64,000 nt of DNA from Aptenodytes patagonicus (Eukaryota > Chordata > Aves > Sphenisciformes > Spheniscidae): NCBI RefSeq assembly GCF_965638725.1, contig NC_134949.1:127904294-127968293 (forward strand), given 5' to 3'. The position numbers and the translations under genes were made by a program. The notes below the pieces were generated by a model that made no database searches, was not told the DNA's origin, and saw nothing but the letters and a program-made list of their open reading frames with translations. This document shows, in pieces, positions 38,901 through 53,900 of this stretch (the first letter of the stretch is position 1; each line of letters opens with the position of its first letter).

Positions 38901-41900
38901 CAGCTTTTTGTGAATGGTCCTTCTAGCTTTTTTTAGAGTTGTTGGGATTTGGTTTTGTTTTGTTTTTTTTTCCTTTGCCTAAGAAGCTCATATTTTAGTC
39001 TCTAAGTGACGGTAATAGGAATCTTACTGTGGCTGAAAATCAGTTAAGCTAAATTCAAATTTGTAGTTTATTTTGGGTTTTGTTCTTTTGTTTGTTTGTT
39101 TTAGAACTAGACTTAGATATTATAAATGTCTGCCTCCTTTGAAAATTCTTACATTGCTTTTAAACACTCTTAAATTTTTCTGCTGCAGTGTAAATGCTCT
39201 TAAAGAATCTGAGCCAGTAATATTGCAGTCTTAGCTAAATACTTAAATGAACATTTGTATCCCCAGCACTTAAAAGTATGAAGAATGTCTTATGACTTAG
39301 TGATGGTAAGTGATGCTGTAACAGCTGGCAGATTCTCAACCAAGTAAATTGGAATATAATCAAATACTCAAGTTATTTAATTCTAAATGTTGGGCAGCGT
39401 AATGCAACACACTGGGTCTTTAACTTGCGTGCTGCGTTTATCTGTTGTCAAATAATGAGTTTTCTGTGTTCACTGATCTTTTTAGATGGGGAAAGATTGC
39501 GCAGGTTAATAATGGATCATATTTTAGTAGGTCTGCAAAAAGTAGAGATTTTGCAATATTCTCAGATGATGGTAAATCTTCCGTTGTTTCTTTTCTAATG
39601 GAAGAGTGTGGTGGTGATAAAAGCAGCTCTTGTATTAAAAGATTAGAAAAGCAGTACTTGACCTGTCTCGTTTTCAGTCAAATTTCTGAATGTTGTAGGT
39701 TTCTACCTCATGTTTCCTTAACTTTGTTAGTTATCTTCAAACAAGCAGCCTTTTAGCTGGTGATAATCACTTGACAGAAGATGAACGCAAAAGCTTTTGC
39801 CGAGAAATTCTAGATTTTGCCAATCAGCAAGCAGAGAACCAAGGTAAGGCTGGTTCTTACATACTTAAAACTTAAGCTGCTCTAATCTGATCTTTCCCTA
39901 AAAGTAGATTGGAAGGCTTTTCCTGATTGTTTTCATTACCTTGTGTATAACTTCTGATCCAACGTGGTTCTTTTCTTGTAATCTCCAGAACATTTATAAA
40001 ACTTCTGCAATAATTAAGAATAGTCAAAGATGAAAGGGTAATTAACATTTTCATCCTGAATACCGGAAAGTCTTTGTTTCACTTATTAAGTGTTTCACTT
40101 ATTAAGATTTCACTTATCTGCTTCTCTGCTTTGACAGCTCATAATTTATCTTGTCTTGGTTTTTTTTCAATTCCTAACTTATCTTTGTCTCTACATTGCT
40201 GGCACGCACCTGGTAGCTCTGTGATGATACTTCTTTGGTTTTGGTGTTAGATCTGTTCCCATCCACTTGCAGCTTATTATTTTGACCATCCTACCTCTTC
40301 TCTTTATTCTTCCTGCTGCTTCAGTAATACCTTGTCCGCAGATATTAATCATCATTCCAATTCATACAGAATACTTCCTGTAGATCTAAAGACTGTTCAT
40401 TTTTATGCAGAAGTTTTTCTTGATGAATGGATGTGCTATAAGTAATATGTTATTTTAGACTTGCTTCTTAATTAAGTTTTGGTAATGCCTCAGCGTTGGT
40501 TTTTTGGAATCTAGAAAAGAGAATGAAAAACCGTTGTATGGTAAAGCTGATGGCTCAAGGCACCAGTCCGATCATTAGTTTCTTAAACTTTTACTTGCTC
40601 TTAATTTATGCACTCTGGGAAGTTTGTCACTTTATGCTACTGTGTTCATCTAGAACACTTTATATAGTAGTGAAATGTTAAACTTCTGCTTAGACGCTTA
40701 TCTCTTAGTTTAGTTGTCTTTAATAGCCTGAGTACTAAAATTGTAGTAGATGTAACTGTTAGAAAACAAATCTCAGCATCTTTGTCTCATTTCTGTGCAA
40801 GATAAATCTAAAATATGAAAGTATTGATTTGTTGTGAAAGGATTCATTGTGAAAAGTTGTTCATCCGTTTAATTCTAGGGGTTAAATTTTTAAGAGAAAA
40901 GACTTGCTGATCTCCAGCAGCACTGGAGAAGAATAAAATCCCTGGTTGTTTTTTTTTTTTTCCAGGTCAAAAGGTTATATTGCCTATGCACTCCTTCGCG
41001 CAGTTGAAAACTCTACATTTTGACCCTCCAAATGCTGTTGTCCATGTGGGTGGAAAGTTGTCTATTGAGTTGACTTTGCTGAGCCAAATGCCCATCCCTG
41101 TCCGAGTGGATCAGATTGCCATCCATGTTCACTTCAGCATTGAAAAAAATAGTTACAGAAAAACAGCTGAGTGGCTCACTAAGCACAAAACTTCCAATGG
41201 TGTTATCAGCTTTCCAAATGAAGTTGCAGGCTTTCCTTTGTCAAGAAACAACTTGCCAGCACTGGAGCTGTATGAAATGTATGAACGGAGTCCCTCAGAT
41301 AACTCTTTGAACACAGCAGGAATTATCTGCAAAAATGTGCACATGCTACTACGAAGGCAAGAGAGCAGCAGTTCACTGGATGTGCCCTCAGGGGTGACTT
41401 TAGAAGATGGGGCTCATGTGTTGAAATGCAACAACTTAATACTGGAACCAGGGGTCAATAAAATAACATTCAATACTCAGGTATGTTTTTATAGTTGAGT
41501 GAATGTAGCACTCATGAAAGAAGAATTAAAAGCACTGGCTGAGTGTCGTGGCTTAACCCCAGCTGGCAACTAAACACCACACAGCTGCTTGCTCGCTCAC
41601 TCCCCCCCCGGTGGGATGGGGGAGAGAATTGGAAGGGTAAAAGTGAGAAAAGTCGTGGGTTGAGATAAAGACAGTTTAATAGGCAAAGCAAAAGCCGCGC
41701 GTGCACAAGCAAACAAGGAATTCATTCACTCCTTCCCATGGGCAGGCAGGTGTTCAGCCATCTCCAGGAAAGCAGGGCTCCATCACGCGTAACGGTGACT
41801 TGGGAAGACAAACACCATCACTCCGAATGTCCCCCCCCTTCCTCCTTCTTCCTTCAGCTTTATATGTTGAGCATGACGTCATATGGTGTGGAATATCCCT

Positions 41901-44900
41901 CTGGTCAGTTGGGGTCAGCTGTCCCAGCCGTGTCCCCTCCCAACTTATTGTGCACCCCCAGCCTACTCGCTGGTGGGGTGGGGTGAGAAGCAGAAAAGGC
42001 CTTGATTCTGTGTAAGCGCTGCTCAGCAGTAACTAAAACATCCCTGAATTATCAACACTGTTTTCAGCACAAATCCAAAACACAGCACTATACCAGCTAC
42101 TAGAAAGAAAATTAACTCTGTCCCAGCTGAAACCAGGACACTGAGGAAGAGCATAGTGCTGGCAAGTGGTACCTGTATTGCTTCCTGTTACAGCTTGGGT
42201 GATGCCATTCCCCTTGTGGCTTTCTTTTCATTGTTCTAGACCTTAATTTCCCTTGAAAGAAGCTGTTTTATTTATGCCTAAATGTACAGGTGACTCTCCT
42301 ATTCGCAATCATTTGAGTCAGCCTTCCAAAACTTATTTTAAACATCTTGATTATCGCTGCCAGAAATTAAACTGATAAATTCATATACAAGATAATGTAC
42401 TGCTCATGAAGTCTGCCTTCGCTGTTGAGCTCATTGAGAATAATGTTTAAGAATTTTGATGGGAATGCATTTTCTAGCCCTTGGTAAGTGACTGTGGTTG
42501 AATTTGGTTGATAGCTTGTTCTTCATTGTGGAGGGTGGTAGAATATTTTATCGCTTGGTGGATGTAGTAAACCTACCTGCAAAAAAATATGACAAAGTTA
42601 AGCTCAGCTTCAAATATTTTAATTTAGAAGATGTCAGAATTAAAATTGCCGCCATTATTCATCTTAATCACATAAGGAATGAGAAGAGAAGAACATAAGG
42701 ATTCTCTGCTACAGGAGGACTAAATTTGCGTGAGCAAACACCTGTGAAAATAGTGTCACCATCTAAATGCCACCCTCAGAAAATGGATTACAGTCCTGCT
42801 TCTGCCATATAGCGTTGTATATGAAACTCCCTCAGTTCCCGACTGTGTGCACACACATGCACTCTAAGTCAGCTTAATACTCGGAGTAATCCTTTTTTTT
42901 TCTTCCCATTATTCCTCAGCAAGCTAAGTACTCTCAGTAATTGCTGAAATATTTAAGGACAGTAGTGCTTATCACTTCTGTTCACATTGCATTACTACTA
43001 GATGCATAGTAACTGGAAATCAGCAGGCCTTGAGTACCAATCCTGTTGGTTCGTTGGGGTGGTTTTTTGGTGGTGTTTTGTTTTTGTTTTTTTTTTTTTA
43101 ATCTGCCACTCATTCTGTGGCCTTGTACTGTGTTGAACTGTGGTTGGTTTGCTTGTTTTAATGAAATGGGGAAAGGCATTTACCTGCCAACTTAGTCCTA
43201 GGAAGTGAAATGCCAAGCATTTTCAAAAGCGAGACTTCACCATGTCTGGCGTTCCAGGAGTAGGAGCTTCTGGCCTCAATGATCATGTTGTTCTGTTCTT
43301 TGGGTTTCTTTAAATACTTTCTATCTCACTCCCCACCTCTGTAACCCTTCATAGGGAAGTATTTAGTAGAGTTCAATGCTACAGTGATGAACATCAGAGT
43401 AGGGAAAATTTGAGTGAGAGAATACTGAGAAATTCCGTGCAGCATCTGAATGATTAACAGGAGATGGGGCAGCACAATGAGGAATGCAACAGGTGTTTCA
43501 TAGCTGCTTCATTTTCTGAGCATTATCCAGCCTGTATATTGGAAAGGATATGGATGCTATGAAGAGAGAAAGTGTTTTGCAGTCACATCTGGTATATATG
43601 CCTGCTAGCCCTGCCATTTTCTAATTGGTTTAAATTAGCTTTGGTCCCTTTTGGGTCTCTTTTTTTTTAAACTGATTTTGAAATAAGAATCTACATATCT
43701 GTTTTTGATGACTAAAAATTGATAGCTAGAGAGAGCTGGCCAGCAGGTTTCTTTAGCATTCTTAGCATATTTTAGGTGCTCCAAACCTGAGATTTTAACT
43801 GCCGCCTCTTTTTTTTTTTTTTTCTTTCCTTTTTTTAATTGTTAATTTCTATCTTGTCATAGAACTTTGTTTAGAGTGAAGCTTTCTGTAGGCTTACATA
43901 TTCTGCCTTTCCATTCCTCCAGTGTTGGGGCAGAAAGCCCTAGAGAGATGCGCTTGGTACATGTGCACACGCCCATTGTGGAACCTGTGTGGATAGCAGG
44001 TACCTCAAGATGGAAGTTGAGTTCGAGTCCCTGATGATACAATGTGAAATGGCAGTAATGTCACTTGAACTACCTACTGACCTAACTTTTTAGGTTTCTC
44101 ATTCTCTCAAAGGATTGGGACAAGTTAATGGGATCTGGAGATGTCAGAGGTCTTTGTGGCTGCAAATGTAGTTTTCTGTAAAATAAATTAACATGTATGT
44201 AGCACTGGATTTCAGGTGAAGGAGCCTTATGAGAAGAAAGCTGTTAGAGACTGTTCTGAGCAGGCATTTTGGCTTAGTGGGATCAGGAAGCAATCTGAAA
44301 CCATGGAAGAAGAGATATGGATAAAAAGCTAGATATAGCTCTGCTTTAAATTTGCCTTGTTCTGCATGCTTCTGGTGGCTACTGGAGGATGGACAGCCTT
44401 ACGCCTAACTTTCCTATTTTCCCAGCCTTCCTTTCTTGAACGAACTTTGCATGGGAAGACTGCTCAGTGTGAATCCTACTTATCTTTATACAGTTGTTCA
44501 AAGCATGACTTATCTGCCCTTAAAGGGAAAATCTGAATATGTTATAATTTTGACATTACTAGATAACATGATGAAAGCTTCTCTAGATTTGAGTTGCAGT
44601 ATTTACAAAATATTTACTAAAAATCCATTATCCTTGTAGTAGTATACTGTGTCACTTCTACTGGATTACATAGCTGGCTAGAGGATAGAAACTGCTGACA
44701 ACTTGTTTTCTAAATTTTCTTACAGTAATGCTTACTTGCACTACTTTTGCAGAAAGAGGAATGACTGTGCTTCCAAGATGCAGAGGGAGTTTGATTCTTT
44801 CTGTAGATCTTAGGCTGGTGATTAGCATTGTTTATGCTGATAGCAACCTTCCAGTGTATTTTTTTCAAGCTTTAAAAGAGATCAGAAAGCATTATCTGAA

Positions 44901-47900
44901 TTCTTCAGACTGATATTCCCATCCCATGTTGAGGTTTCAAGTATGTATATATTATGAAAGACTTCACTTGTGCTTTTCTGTTTATAAAGTATTCAAGGGA
45001 TAAACTTTAGTGATTTTAATGTCAAAATGCATAATACCGAATTTGAGTCAGGATTTGCTTTGTATATAACTGTGTAAGTGAGGTTTGAATGTTAAATTGT
45101 TACAGCTTTTCTCCATAACTTCTAATCTTATTCTTTAGATTTAATTATATCCAGCATCAATGTTTATATATTACACATGGTAAAATGGCACATGGAAAAA
45201 GAAAACATTTCCCATTCCCTAGCAGTAGTAGCTAAGAGCAAATAGAATCAAAAATAAATATACTAGCAGATGTTACAGATTTGCTTTTTATAATGTTGTT
45301 GAAAAGCATCCAGAATCCCATTCTTCAGGATAAGGGAAGAGTTTGAAATTAAATATGTATGTATTACTTTTTTGTAAGCATTCACACAGGGTGTGGGGTG
45401 GGGAGTGTGTGAAATCGATAGCTTGAGCTGAAAGCTGTGCCTTATATAAATGTTGTAGGATTTTATGAATGTTAGCCAAATAAGCACTTCACTGCTCACT
45501 AAATATCATTTCAGTACTTAATAAATATAATTATATTTTAATGTATGTGGCACTTGGGGGGGGAACCCAACAAACAAGACAAAAAGCACCCCAAAATAAC
45601 AATTTGACGGCATAGCTACTATATTAGTCATTCTGATTATTGGTACTTGTCACTTACGATGTTTTTTCTTGAATCAGCCAGCACTCTAAAGCGTCTATCT
45701 TAATGGGGCAAAAGGTGCCTCTCTGTGAAAATCTTGTCACTTACTCAGAGAACAAGTCTGTTGTTTTAATTTACAAATGCAAAGTATCTGATAAAAACGA
45801 GCTCAAAACATGCTGTTCTTTAGTAGAGGGTTTGTTCTAGAAGTATTTCCTAAATTGAAAAATCCGTTCAAATGTTTTCTTCAAAGGCCAAAGAACCTGG
45901 GACATACACGCTCAGGCAACTGTGCACTTCAGTGGGGAAAGTACAGTTTGTCCTTCTTCATTTTTACCCAATTGTGCAGTATGATGTATATTCTCAGGAG
46001 CCCCAGCTAAAAGTGGAACCGACGACTGGTAGGTACAGTTGCTATGCTGAAGTTGTTTTGATGATTGTACTCTCGTGGGACTAGAGAAAGCGTTTTCTGG
46101 CTTGAATATTATTCAGATTTTTTTTGCCTTACTCTTAATTTTGAGTCTAAAATAAATTCTCACTTTTCAAATTATCCATCAAGTATGCTCTGTCAATGAT
46201 GGCTAGTTTTCAACAACTAATTCCAGTGCTTGACTCTGAAACACGTAATGTCACTTCTGAACATGAATTTGAACATGTAGTGTCACTTAAATATCAGGTA
46301 TGATTTGAGCTGCCACACTGGTTAGGAGAAGTGAATATTTAAATTTGTAATTGACTGAGCTCCCTGTTGGTTAGTTCTGTGACGCTGCAGTCTCTTTGGT
46401 ATTTACAAGAAATGCGTAAGAACTGGGATTCTCTACTAGAGGTGATAATATCAACTTATTAAAATTTAATACTGAATACATCCATTGTTTCATGGACAGC
46501 TGAGCATTACTTGTTGTAGAGTTTATTAAAGTTTATAAATGGAAGTTAGTGATTTTGTTTTCAGGCTACTAACTGAGGCAGTTGAGGAGTTAATACGCAT
46601 TTTGTGGTATCGTTCCGGTGACAGGGGTCGCAATGTGTGGCGAAGGAAGGACAGGCATATTGGGCATTAATCAAATCAGCTACCCCTGTGAAATTGGTGG
46701 TTGTGATTCAGATATTTGAGAGTCTGTGTGCGTACTGGCATTCTTGTTATCTTGATTATGTAAATACAGCATGTGGGTATGACTGGCATTGTAGGTGCAA
46801 AAATATAAAGCTGTCTACAACCTGGAGAACTTAACAAAAAGCTTAGAAAATTATTTGGGATTATTGTATTTCACTGAATTCTGTGCTGCCAGAGGCACAC
46901 AGTTTGTGAGCCAGCTGGTCTAAGCCATCTAAGAAACTGGTTTTGGTCACTCAAGTTGAAACAACCGGTTTCTCCACACCGATGTATCTGAACAAGGTTT
47001 AATGTGTTGCATAACACCAAACCCCCACACTTTTAAGTTACTGTAACATTTGTGACAAATTGTCTGGGAATATTGCTAACAAGCCTTAGCAGTGCATTGT
47101 AACCATCTACTGATGAGTACTGGAATCTGTTAACAATTTCTGCTTTCTTCTTCAGATAGCCTTTTGGCTGGCATTCCCCAGAAGGTGAAATTCACAGTGA
47201 CTACTGGTCACTACACCATGAAGAATGGGGATACTTTGCAGCTCAGTAACGCGGATGCCATGCCTATTCTGTACCATCCGGAAAGCAAGGCAGTGATCTA
47301 TTCCAACACCAGAGGTAAGCGACGAAGTAAAAAGTCATAATCTTTAAATGGCTGAAAATTCAGTAATCCTGAAGTAAACCTGTACTTACAGTATTAAGAA
47401 CACTGACACTGTCTTTTTCAATAGTCGTTATTAAGAACAATTCTAGGGACTTGCAGCTGAGTACTTCAGTGCAAGAAAGGTCTCGAACTTTCACCCTCAA
47501 AGTAGTAGTATGAACTTTCATTGATGAAATTCAGTAGGCATGGTGATACTGCTGCTGAGGTGAACATCTGTCACGATTTCCAAGTGAATCATGGTGACCT
47601 TTTATTACTATGCGGGCTCTGTTTTGACTAGACCATTTTTATTGTGAAGTAGTTCTGAGTAGGTTTTTATGTAGCGCTCTATGTAAATGGAGCATTTCCT
47701 TTGGCCGGTGTTTCATTTAAACAGATGACATCCTAGTTCCTTTTTTTCCCCGAACATAAGTACTGTATAGTCTCCTCAGTTGCTCACACACAAGGAACTT
47801 CTACGTAAATGGGAAGAACAGTCTTAACAGACTTGATGAAATTAAGATTAAAATAGACTATAAAGAGGCACCCCGTGTGTAGTATTTTAAAGATAGATGA

Positions 47901-50900
47901 CGAATGGTGACCAAGAATATTGATACATGTGTGTTCACTAAGTTGTAAGTTTGCTTGAAGTGAAATTATGAGACTAAGGAGGTGCAGGATGTTGTAAAAA
48001 CTTCAATAGGTGTCATATGATGGACTAAAGCTGCTCTTTAACTAGTTTGAAGCTTGTTAACAAACTGTCCTCTTAGTTCCTTCTTGAACATTGGAAGGGA
48101 GTACTACACGGAATGTGGTGGTTACCTTCCTGCAATTTAAGAAGGCTCGAGCATTACTATTGGGAAGTTGTGAGCAGCATTGGTATTTAAGATGTGCAGA
48201 TTATAGCTCATTTGAAGAGGATACCGTGGAGTTATATAACATGGTTTCTTGTTGCTGTTTTTGCAGACATGGAGGTCTTGCTAGGAAATGGTTACGGCAC
48301 CATGTATTTTTCTATGACGCTTAGCTTTTTAGGCTAGTTTTCCTACTTACTTACAGATTAAAATGAAAATTGGGAAGGGATGAACGTGTTTTAAAACTTC
48401 TTTTTTCCCCATTCTACACAACTATAGAAAAGATCTCAGAATCATCACTAAGGATTCAGTCTTCTGAAAAGATCACAAGCATCAGTTTGCCAGTAGCTCC
48501 TGCATATCATGTGATTGAATTTGAACTAGAAGTCATGTATTTGCCATCAGCCACAGAATCTGTAGCGGAGAAAGAAAATACTACAAATAAAGAAGTTCCC
48601 AGAAAAAACAAAGAGAAGCAGAAACAGGACAACTGCATGGCTACTGTCGACCAAAAAGTAAGATGTAATTTAATGTTTTTATTATGAAATCTATTTGATC
48701 ACAGGGGCATACACTTCATAAAATAGAAGTGGTGGTGATGGGGGACACACACCTGCTTGCATTGAACTAATTTTCCCTTAAAAGACGTACATGCAAAAAT
48801 CATAGCAAATGTTATAAATGTAAAGAAAACATAGTGTATATTTCTGCTTATATTTATGTTTACTATATTGCCAACTGTTCCACTGGCTGGTAATCTGAGT
48901 TCTAATGTTCTAACACTCGCAGTTTATATAGGATGAAGGATACTTGTGTCTTTGTAAAAGGTGGCATGGCAAGGCAAGGCAGTTCTCCCTTCTGACTCAT
49001 GGGAAGAATATTTCTTCCACTTGCAAAGAATCTGTATGCTGTGTTGAGGTACTTAACACTGTAGTGTTTCAAGCTGTCACATTATTTAGTTGGAGGTAGC
49101 TTTCCTCTTAATTTTCGTTATGAAAGGTGAATAAAATAAGTAGTATGGAAAGCAGCTTTTCAGCTGACAGCAAAATGATCTTGAAATCATCACCTTTCAC
49201 AGTATTACTCCTTGTTAAAATTGACCAAGTGTGCTGCCATGTATCCTTGTGTGTGAAGAGTCGGGTAAAAGGAATAGCTATAGACTAGCACTGATAAAAT
49301 GTGATGTGACAAAAGATTTTTTTTTTTCTCTGCATTTAAAAATATTGTTAAATATATATGCTTTACAATTGGAAGAATGGCAGCATTCACTTCAGGAGGA
49401 ATTCTTCAGTTAAATGTGCTGCTTCAAGTTAAAACAAATATACATTAAATGCATTTTTTAAAATATTTTGAGCTTGTATTTAATAAAGCATTATAAAGAC
49501 ATTTCAGTAATAGTTCTTACAGCAATTTATTTGATATTGACTTGTTACCAGATTATTGTATTAAGATGCTATTGGTATTGTTAGTGTCCTTTTATCTTTT
49601 CTTTCTTCTACGCCCCTTCCTTTATTTCTAGTCTTCAGAACTGGGTATGTCAGTTTCCACAGGAAAAGCTTCTTCGAGATTTCATATCCTGCTCACAGGA
49701 AAACAAAACCCTAATATTTTGTCAGATCAGTTTTTGACATACTGATTTTTCTTTTTTAATTTTTTTTTTTCTTCTTCCCCTTCTGGATGCATTAGATGTA
49801 GACACTTGCTGAGAAAAGTTTTGCTTAGAAATGAGAAGAAAAGCATAATCGTTATGCCAAAGACCATTACAAATAAGAACTTTGTTCCCTTTTTCCTTTA
49901 GGTAACCATCGATTGTCCTTGGTCAATTTACTCCACTATTATTGCATTAACATTCTGCATACCTTTTAATGCCAAGCATTCCTTATTGTCAGCTGGCAAA
50001 CGGTAATGTACTCCTGAAGTATTTATTGTTTGTTTCTTTCTTAAAAAATATGGAGCTCAAGTTTCATAAGTAATATTTATAGCAGCCTGTTTTTTTAAGT
50101 TGGGCTTTTGTTATCTTACACAGCTTCCCATTGGAAGCTTGTGCATTTCCTCTAGTGTTCTTTCATAACATTAAAACAAATTTATGGTTTCAGCTATTTT
50201 GGAAACAAGACCACAAGATAAACCAGGCTAACCTATTTCTGTATAGTTACTTGTTTTCGTTTAATATGAAAGAGGATGTTTTACAGCCTTGTTTCTACAG
50301 ACTCATAAGTATTGAGGAAAAGATTGAAAGAAACAAATATACCTGCCATTCTGGTTTTGCTTGAGCTGTGCACTTTGAAAACAGTTTTATGGACATGTAC
50401 TCTTTCAATATAACTATTCAACTTTTGTTGACCAAACTCCGTCATGTTTTTCAGGAAATATGTGCAAGTCTGTGTACAGAATTTGTCAGGACTCTGTTTC
50501 CAGCTTTCAGACAATAGCCTAAAAAATTCTGCTGACTGTACAGATTTGCAGCTGGTACCTCTGAACCCTGAATCTCAACAGGTAAAGATTCACTTGGTGG
50601 TTTATGAGCTCATTGGGAGGACAGCCTGGTGAAAGTTCTTGTAAGTGACATTATTAGCACTTCTGCACATAGATTTTGTGGTAAGTAAGGCCGATAGCTG
50701 ATGTTAGGTCAGACCTTTGTAGTCCTCTGAGAAACTTTGATTCTTAAAGATGCTCTAGAAGGCATTTACACCTGTAGATCTCAGATAAAATTCTAAAACT
50801 TGCAAAGATTATTAGATAAGTTTTCAAACTTGTCCATTTGCCTCATGCAAACCACTACATAGCTGCTTGAACAACAGCTATACAAATGTAATATCGCTAA

Positions 50901-53900
50901 TATCACTGTTAACATTTAATTTGTTCATCTCATAGCTGCAGTATATCATTAGGTTTTGGGAAAAAAAATCAGGTGGAGACTGTTTTTCAATTAAATACAG
51001 CTGTAAACTAGTTAAGTTGCAAAACAGTCCCCTTTAAGTTTCTTTCAGCCTTGTCTGAACATGATACTAAATTGGTCATTCTTGGTGCCTAGGAAAAGTA
51101 TATACAAACATTATTATTATCTTTATTAAACTTGACTTTTGAATAAAATATTTTTCACACCTACTTGAATGTGAAGTGTTCCCTTTTGAAACATTGATTC
51201 TGACAGTGAAATGTATCCCTCCTTTTAATTAGATGTGCAATGTTAAAAAAATTCATTATTAGTTATTTTGGTTGCATATTTTCCCTAATGATTTATTTAA
51301 CCCTAAATGGGTAATTTGTTTTTGTAAACTATATTAATGCCAGAACAAACATATGTATGTGCATTTCCACTTCTTTCTCAGAGGAAGGAAGGAGCTAATA
51401 CTATAAACATTCTCTTTCAGGTCATATACAGTAAGCAATCAATATTCTTTGTATGGGAATTGAAGTGGACAAAAGAGCTTCCTCTCTCCTTGCAGTGCCT
51501 GTTTTCAGTCAGCTTTTGTCCAGCTACCTCTGAAGAACAGTCTCTTACCCTGAAGCCGTTCACTTATGAATTCCAAGTGGAAAATTTTTTTGTAAGTACT
51601 CTTCTAAGTATAGCATATGTTAACTGAACATGGTTTCCTAATATGTGGACAGGGAAAGTCAAGAAATGTATTAGAAAACATCTGTTTACGTAATGAGATT
51701 GATACCTACTTGGAATCATTGGAAAGCTAGTTTGTTGAGTGATAGAACTGAAGCCTGATATGATATGGTGGAATCATACACTTGCCACTGGAATGGGGTG
51801 GTGGGAGGGAACATTTGCACAAGTTTCCTTGGTCTTGTTTCATTTTTTTTTCTGTGTGTTTTTGCCTTCCTGGGCTTGTGCCATGGAGACTGTCCTTAGA
51901 TTACTGAGCTGCTTTTTCCCTGCTGGCTTAAGACTGCGCTCTCCAAAGCAAATTGCAATTTCCAAAAAATCTTTGCTATTGAAAGCATTTGAGTTGTTTT
52001 TTGTAGTGCTTGAGATGAGCTCCTCTAATGAAATATTTAGGGTTTTGTAGGCCATTATCTTAAATGTTTCTTCTTTCCCTTTATGGGCAAACTTTTTATT
52101 CCTTTGATCAGCTAGGAAGCTTATAGGCTAGGTATAACTTCCTATTAAAGGAATTCTATCAACATTATTTAATCTCATCTCTAAGTTCAGTCTTGTGTTA
52201 CCCTTTTTGATGCTTGGGTAAAAAGTAGCAATGTGAGAAGACTCTCATTTGATGAAATCTTTTTGTCTGTCTTCAGTGTTGCTATGTTTTCTACCTGCTA
52301 TTACAAACTGGCATTGAGCAATATTTTAGGTATTTGTTTACCTACTGGCATGTAACTAGCATTTGTTAGCACCTGTATCAGCATCTTTCTGGAGTTTTTA
52401 AAGAGAGCTAACTGTGTTAAACCGTGGGGTTTTTTTGGTAGAAATTCTGTGGTAATTAAAAATTAGCTCTTTGATAATGTCAGCATCGTTATTCTGGGGA
52501 CTATGATGGTAAGAGTGATGAAGTAGTCCTCCTGTATTACTCAGAATTTGAGTGATGTGTCTGGAAAGCGAGGAGCCAAGAAACTAGTAAAAGTTTGTTT
52601 CAATAGTATGAAGATTAGTATCCGTTTAGGAGCATTGAAAGGCTGAGTTAAAGCACAGAAGTGGAGGGAAAAGTGGTGTGCTTGCTGCTGGTATCAAAAA
52701 TAGATTGAATCAAATTTGGTTTGCTTATTTTCTCAAACTGAGCAAGATAATGAAGTGAACATTACTTATAACTGAATCTTGCATTAAAAAGATTTAATGG
52801 ATGTTAAATGTAAAGTTAAGTTTGTACTGTATCAATTGTCCAGTTCAGTTTAAACACAAGTAAACCGCCCCTTTTTTCTTGATAACAGCACTGTTTTCTT
52901 CCTGACAGACATTGTATCATGTGAAAACTGAAATTTTTCCGCCATTGGGGGCAGAGTATTGTAAAACGGGCTCACTCTGCTCTTTAGAGGTGTCAATCAC
53001 CCGACTTGTTGACCTCTCAGAGGTTGACAGAGATGAAGCATTAACAGAATCAGATGGATATTGCACAACAAAACTTATGTATGAAGGTAAGAATATTTTC
53101 CTTAAGCATATTGACAAAATTCCCCAGTTTTGTCTTGATAATGACATCTGCCAGACTTGTAATGGCATATGTTCTTGTATTGTGAGTATGGTTGCTCAGT
53201 AAAGCAGTTTTCATTTTGCTAGACTGAGAAGATTTTATTTTTTCCTCATTAATCTGTCTTCAAGTGGAATATAAATGCTGTTCAGACTGGATGGATACTT
53301 GCTTGAGGCCCAACTATGGTCCCTTTTGTGTAGACCTGTTTTCTTACCTTGCACAGCTCTTCACACATAGAAGCCGATGGGCTTTTAGACGTTGCTAAAA
53401 TACTGATTTTAAAAGTGCTCTAAAACTATACTGAGGGTTCTTCATTTTTCAGAAAAGATCTTCTTAGTGTTTGCTCTTTATTCTTGCAGTTGTTGACAAC
53501 AGTAGTAACTGGGCAGTCTGTGGAAAAAGTTCTGGAGTGATATCTATGCCTGTAGCAGCTCGAGCAACTCACAAAGTTCACATGGAAGTGATGCCACTGT
53601 TTGCTGGATATCTACCTTTTCCTGATGTCAGATTGTTTAAATACCTCCCTCACCATTCTGCTCACTCCATGCAACTTGATGCTGGTAAAGCTATCTTGAC
53701 TACATGGCTACTTACAGAAATGATTCTGCTTCTCCTGTGTTCTTGTGTAAAGAGAAAAGCAAGGCGAGGAAGTGTATTGACGAAGTACTCTTAGGTGTCT
53801 TTGTTACTTACCTTCACTCACAGTTCTGATTTGGAACTTATAAAATGTTGCTCTAACAGGAACTTTGAATTCGGGTTGCAGCCTTAATCTGTGAGGAGGA

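Larger units (their letters stand above)
41481..45886 (+). other. TRAPPC10 intron 14
   Basis: A 4406-bp intron holding the antisense solo LTR at 41544-42140, T-tracts near 43090 and 43812, and otherwise AT-rich sequence with only short chance frames. Confidence 0.85.

Noticed and set aside
41701-42015. 104- and 82-codon plus-strand frames
   Set aside because: They lie within the antisense solo LTR and have no coding similarity.
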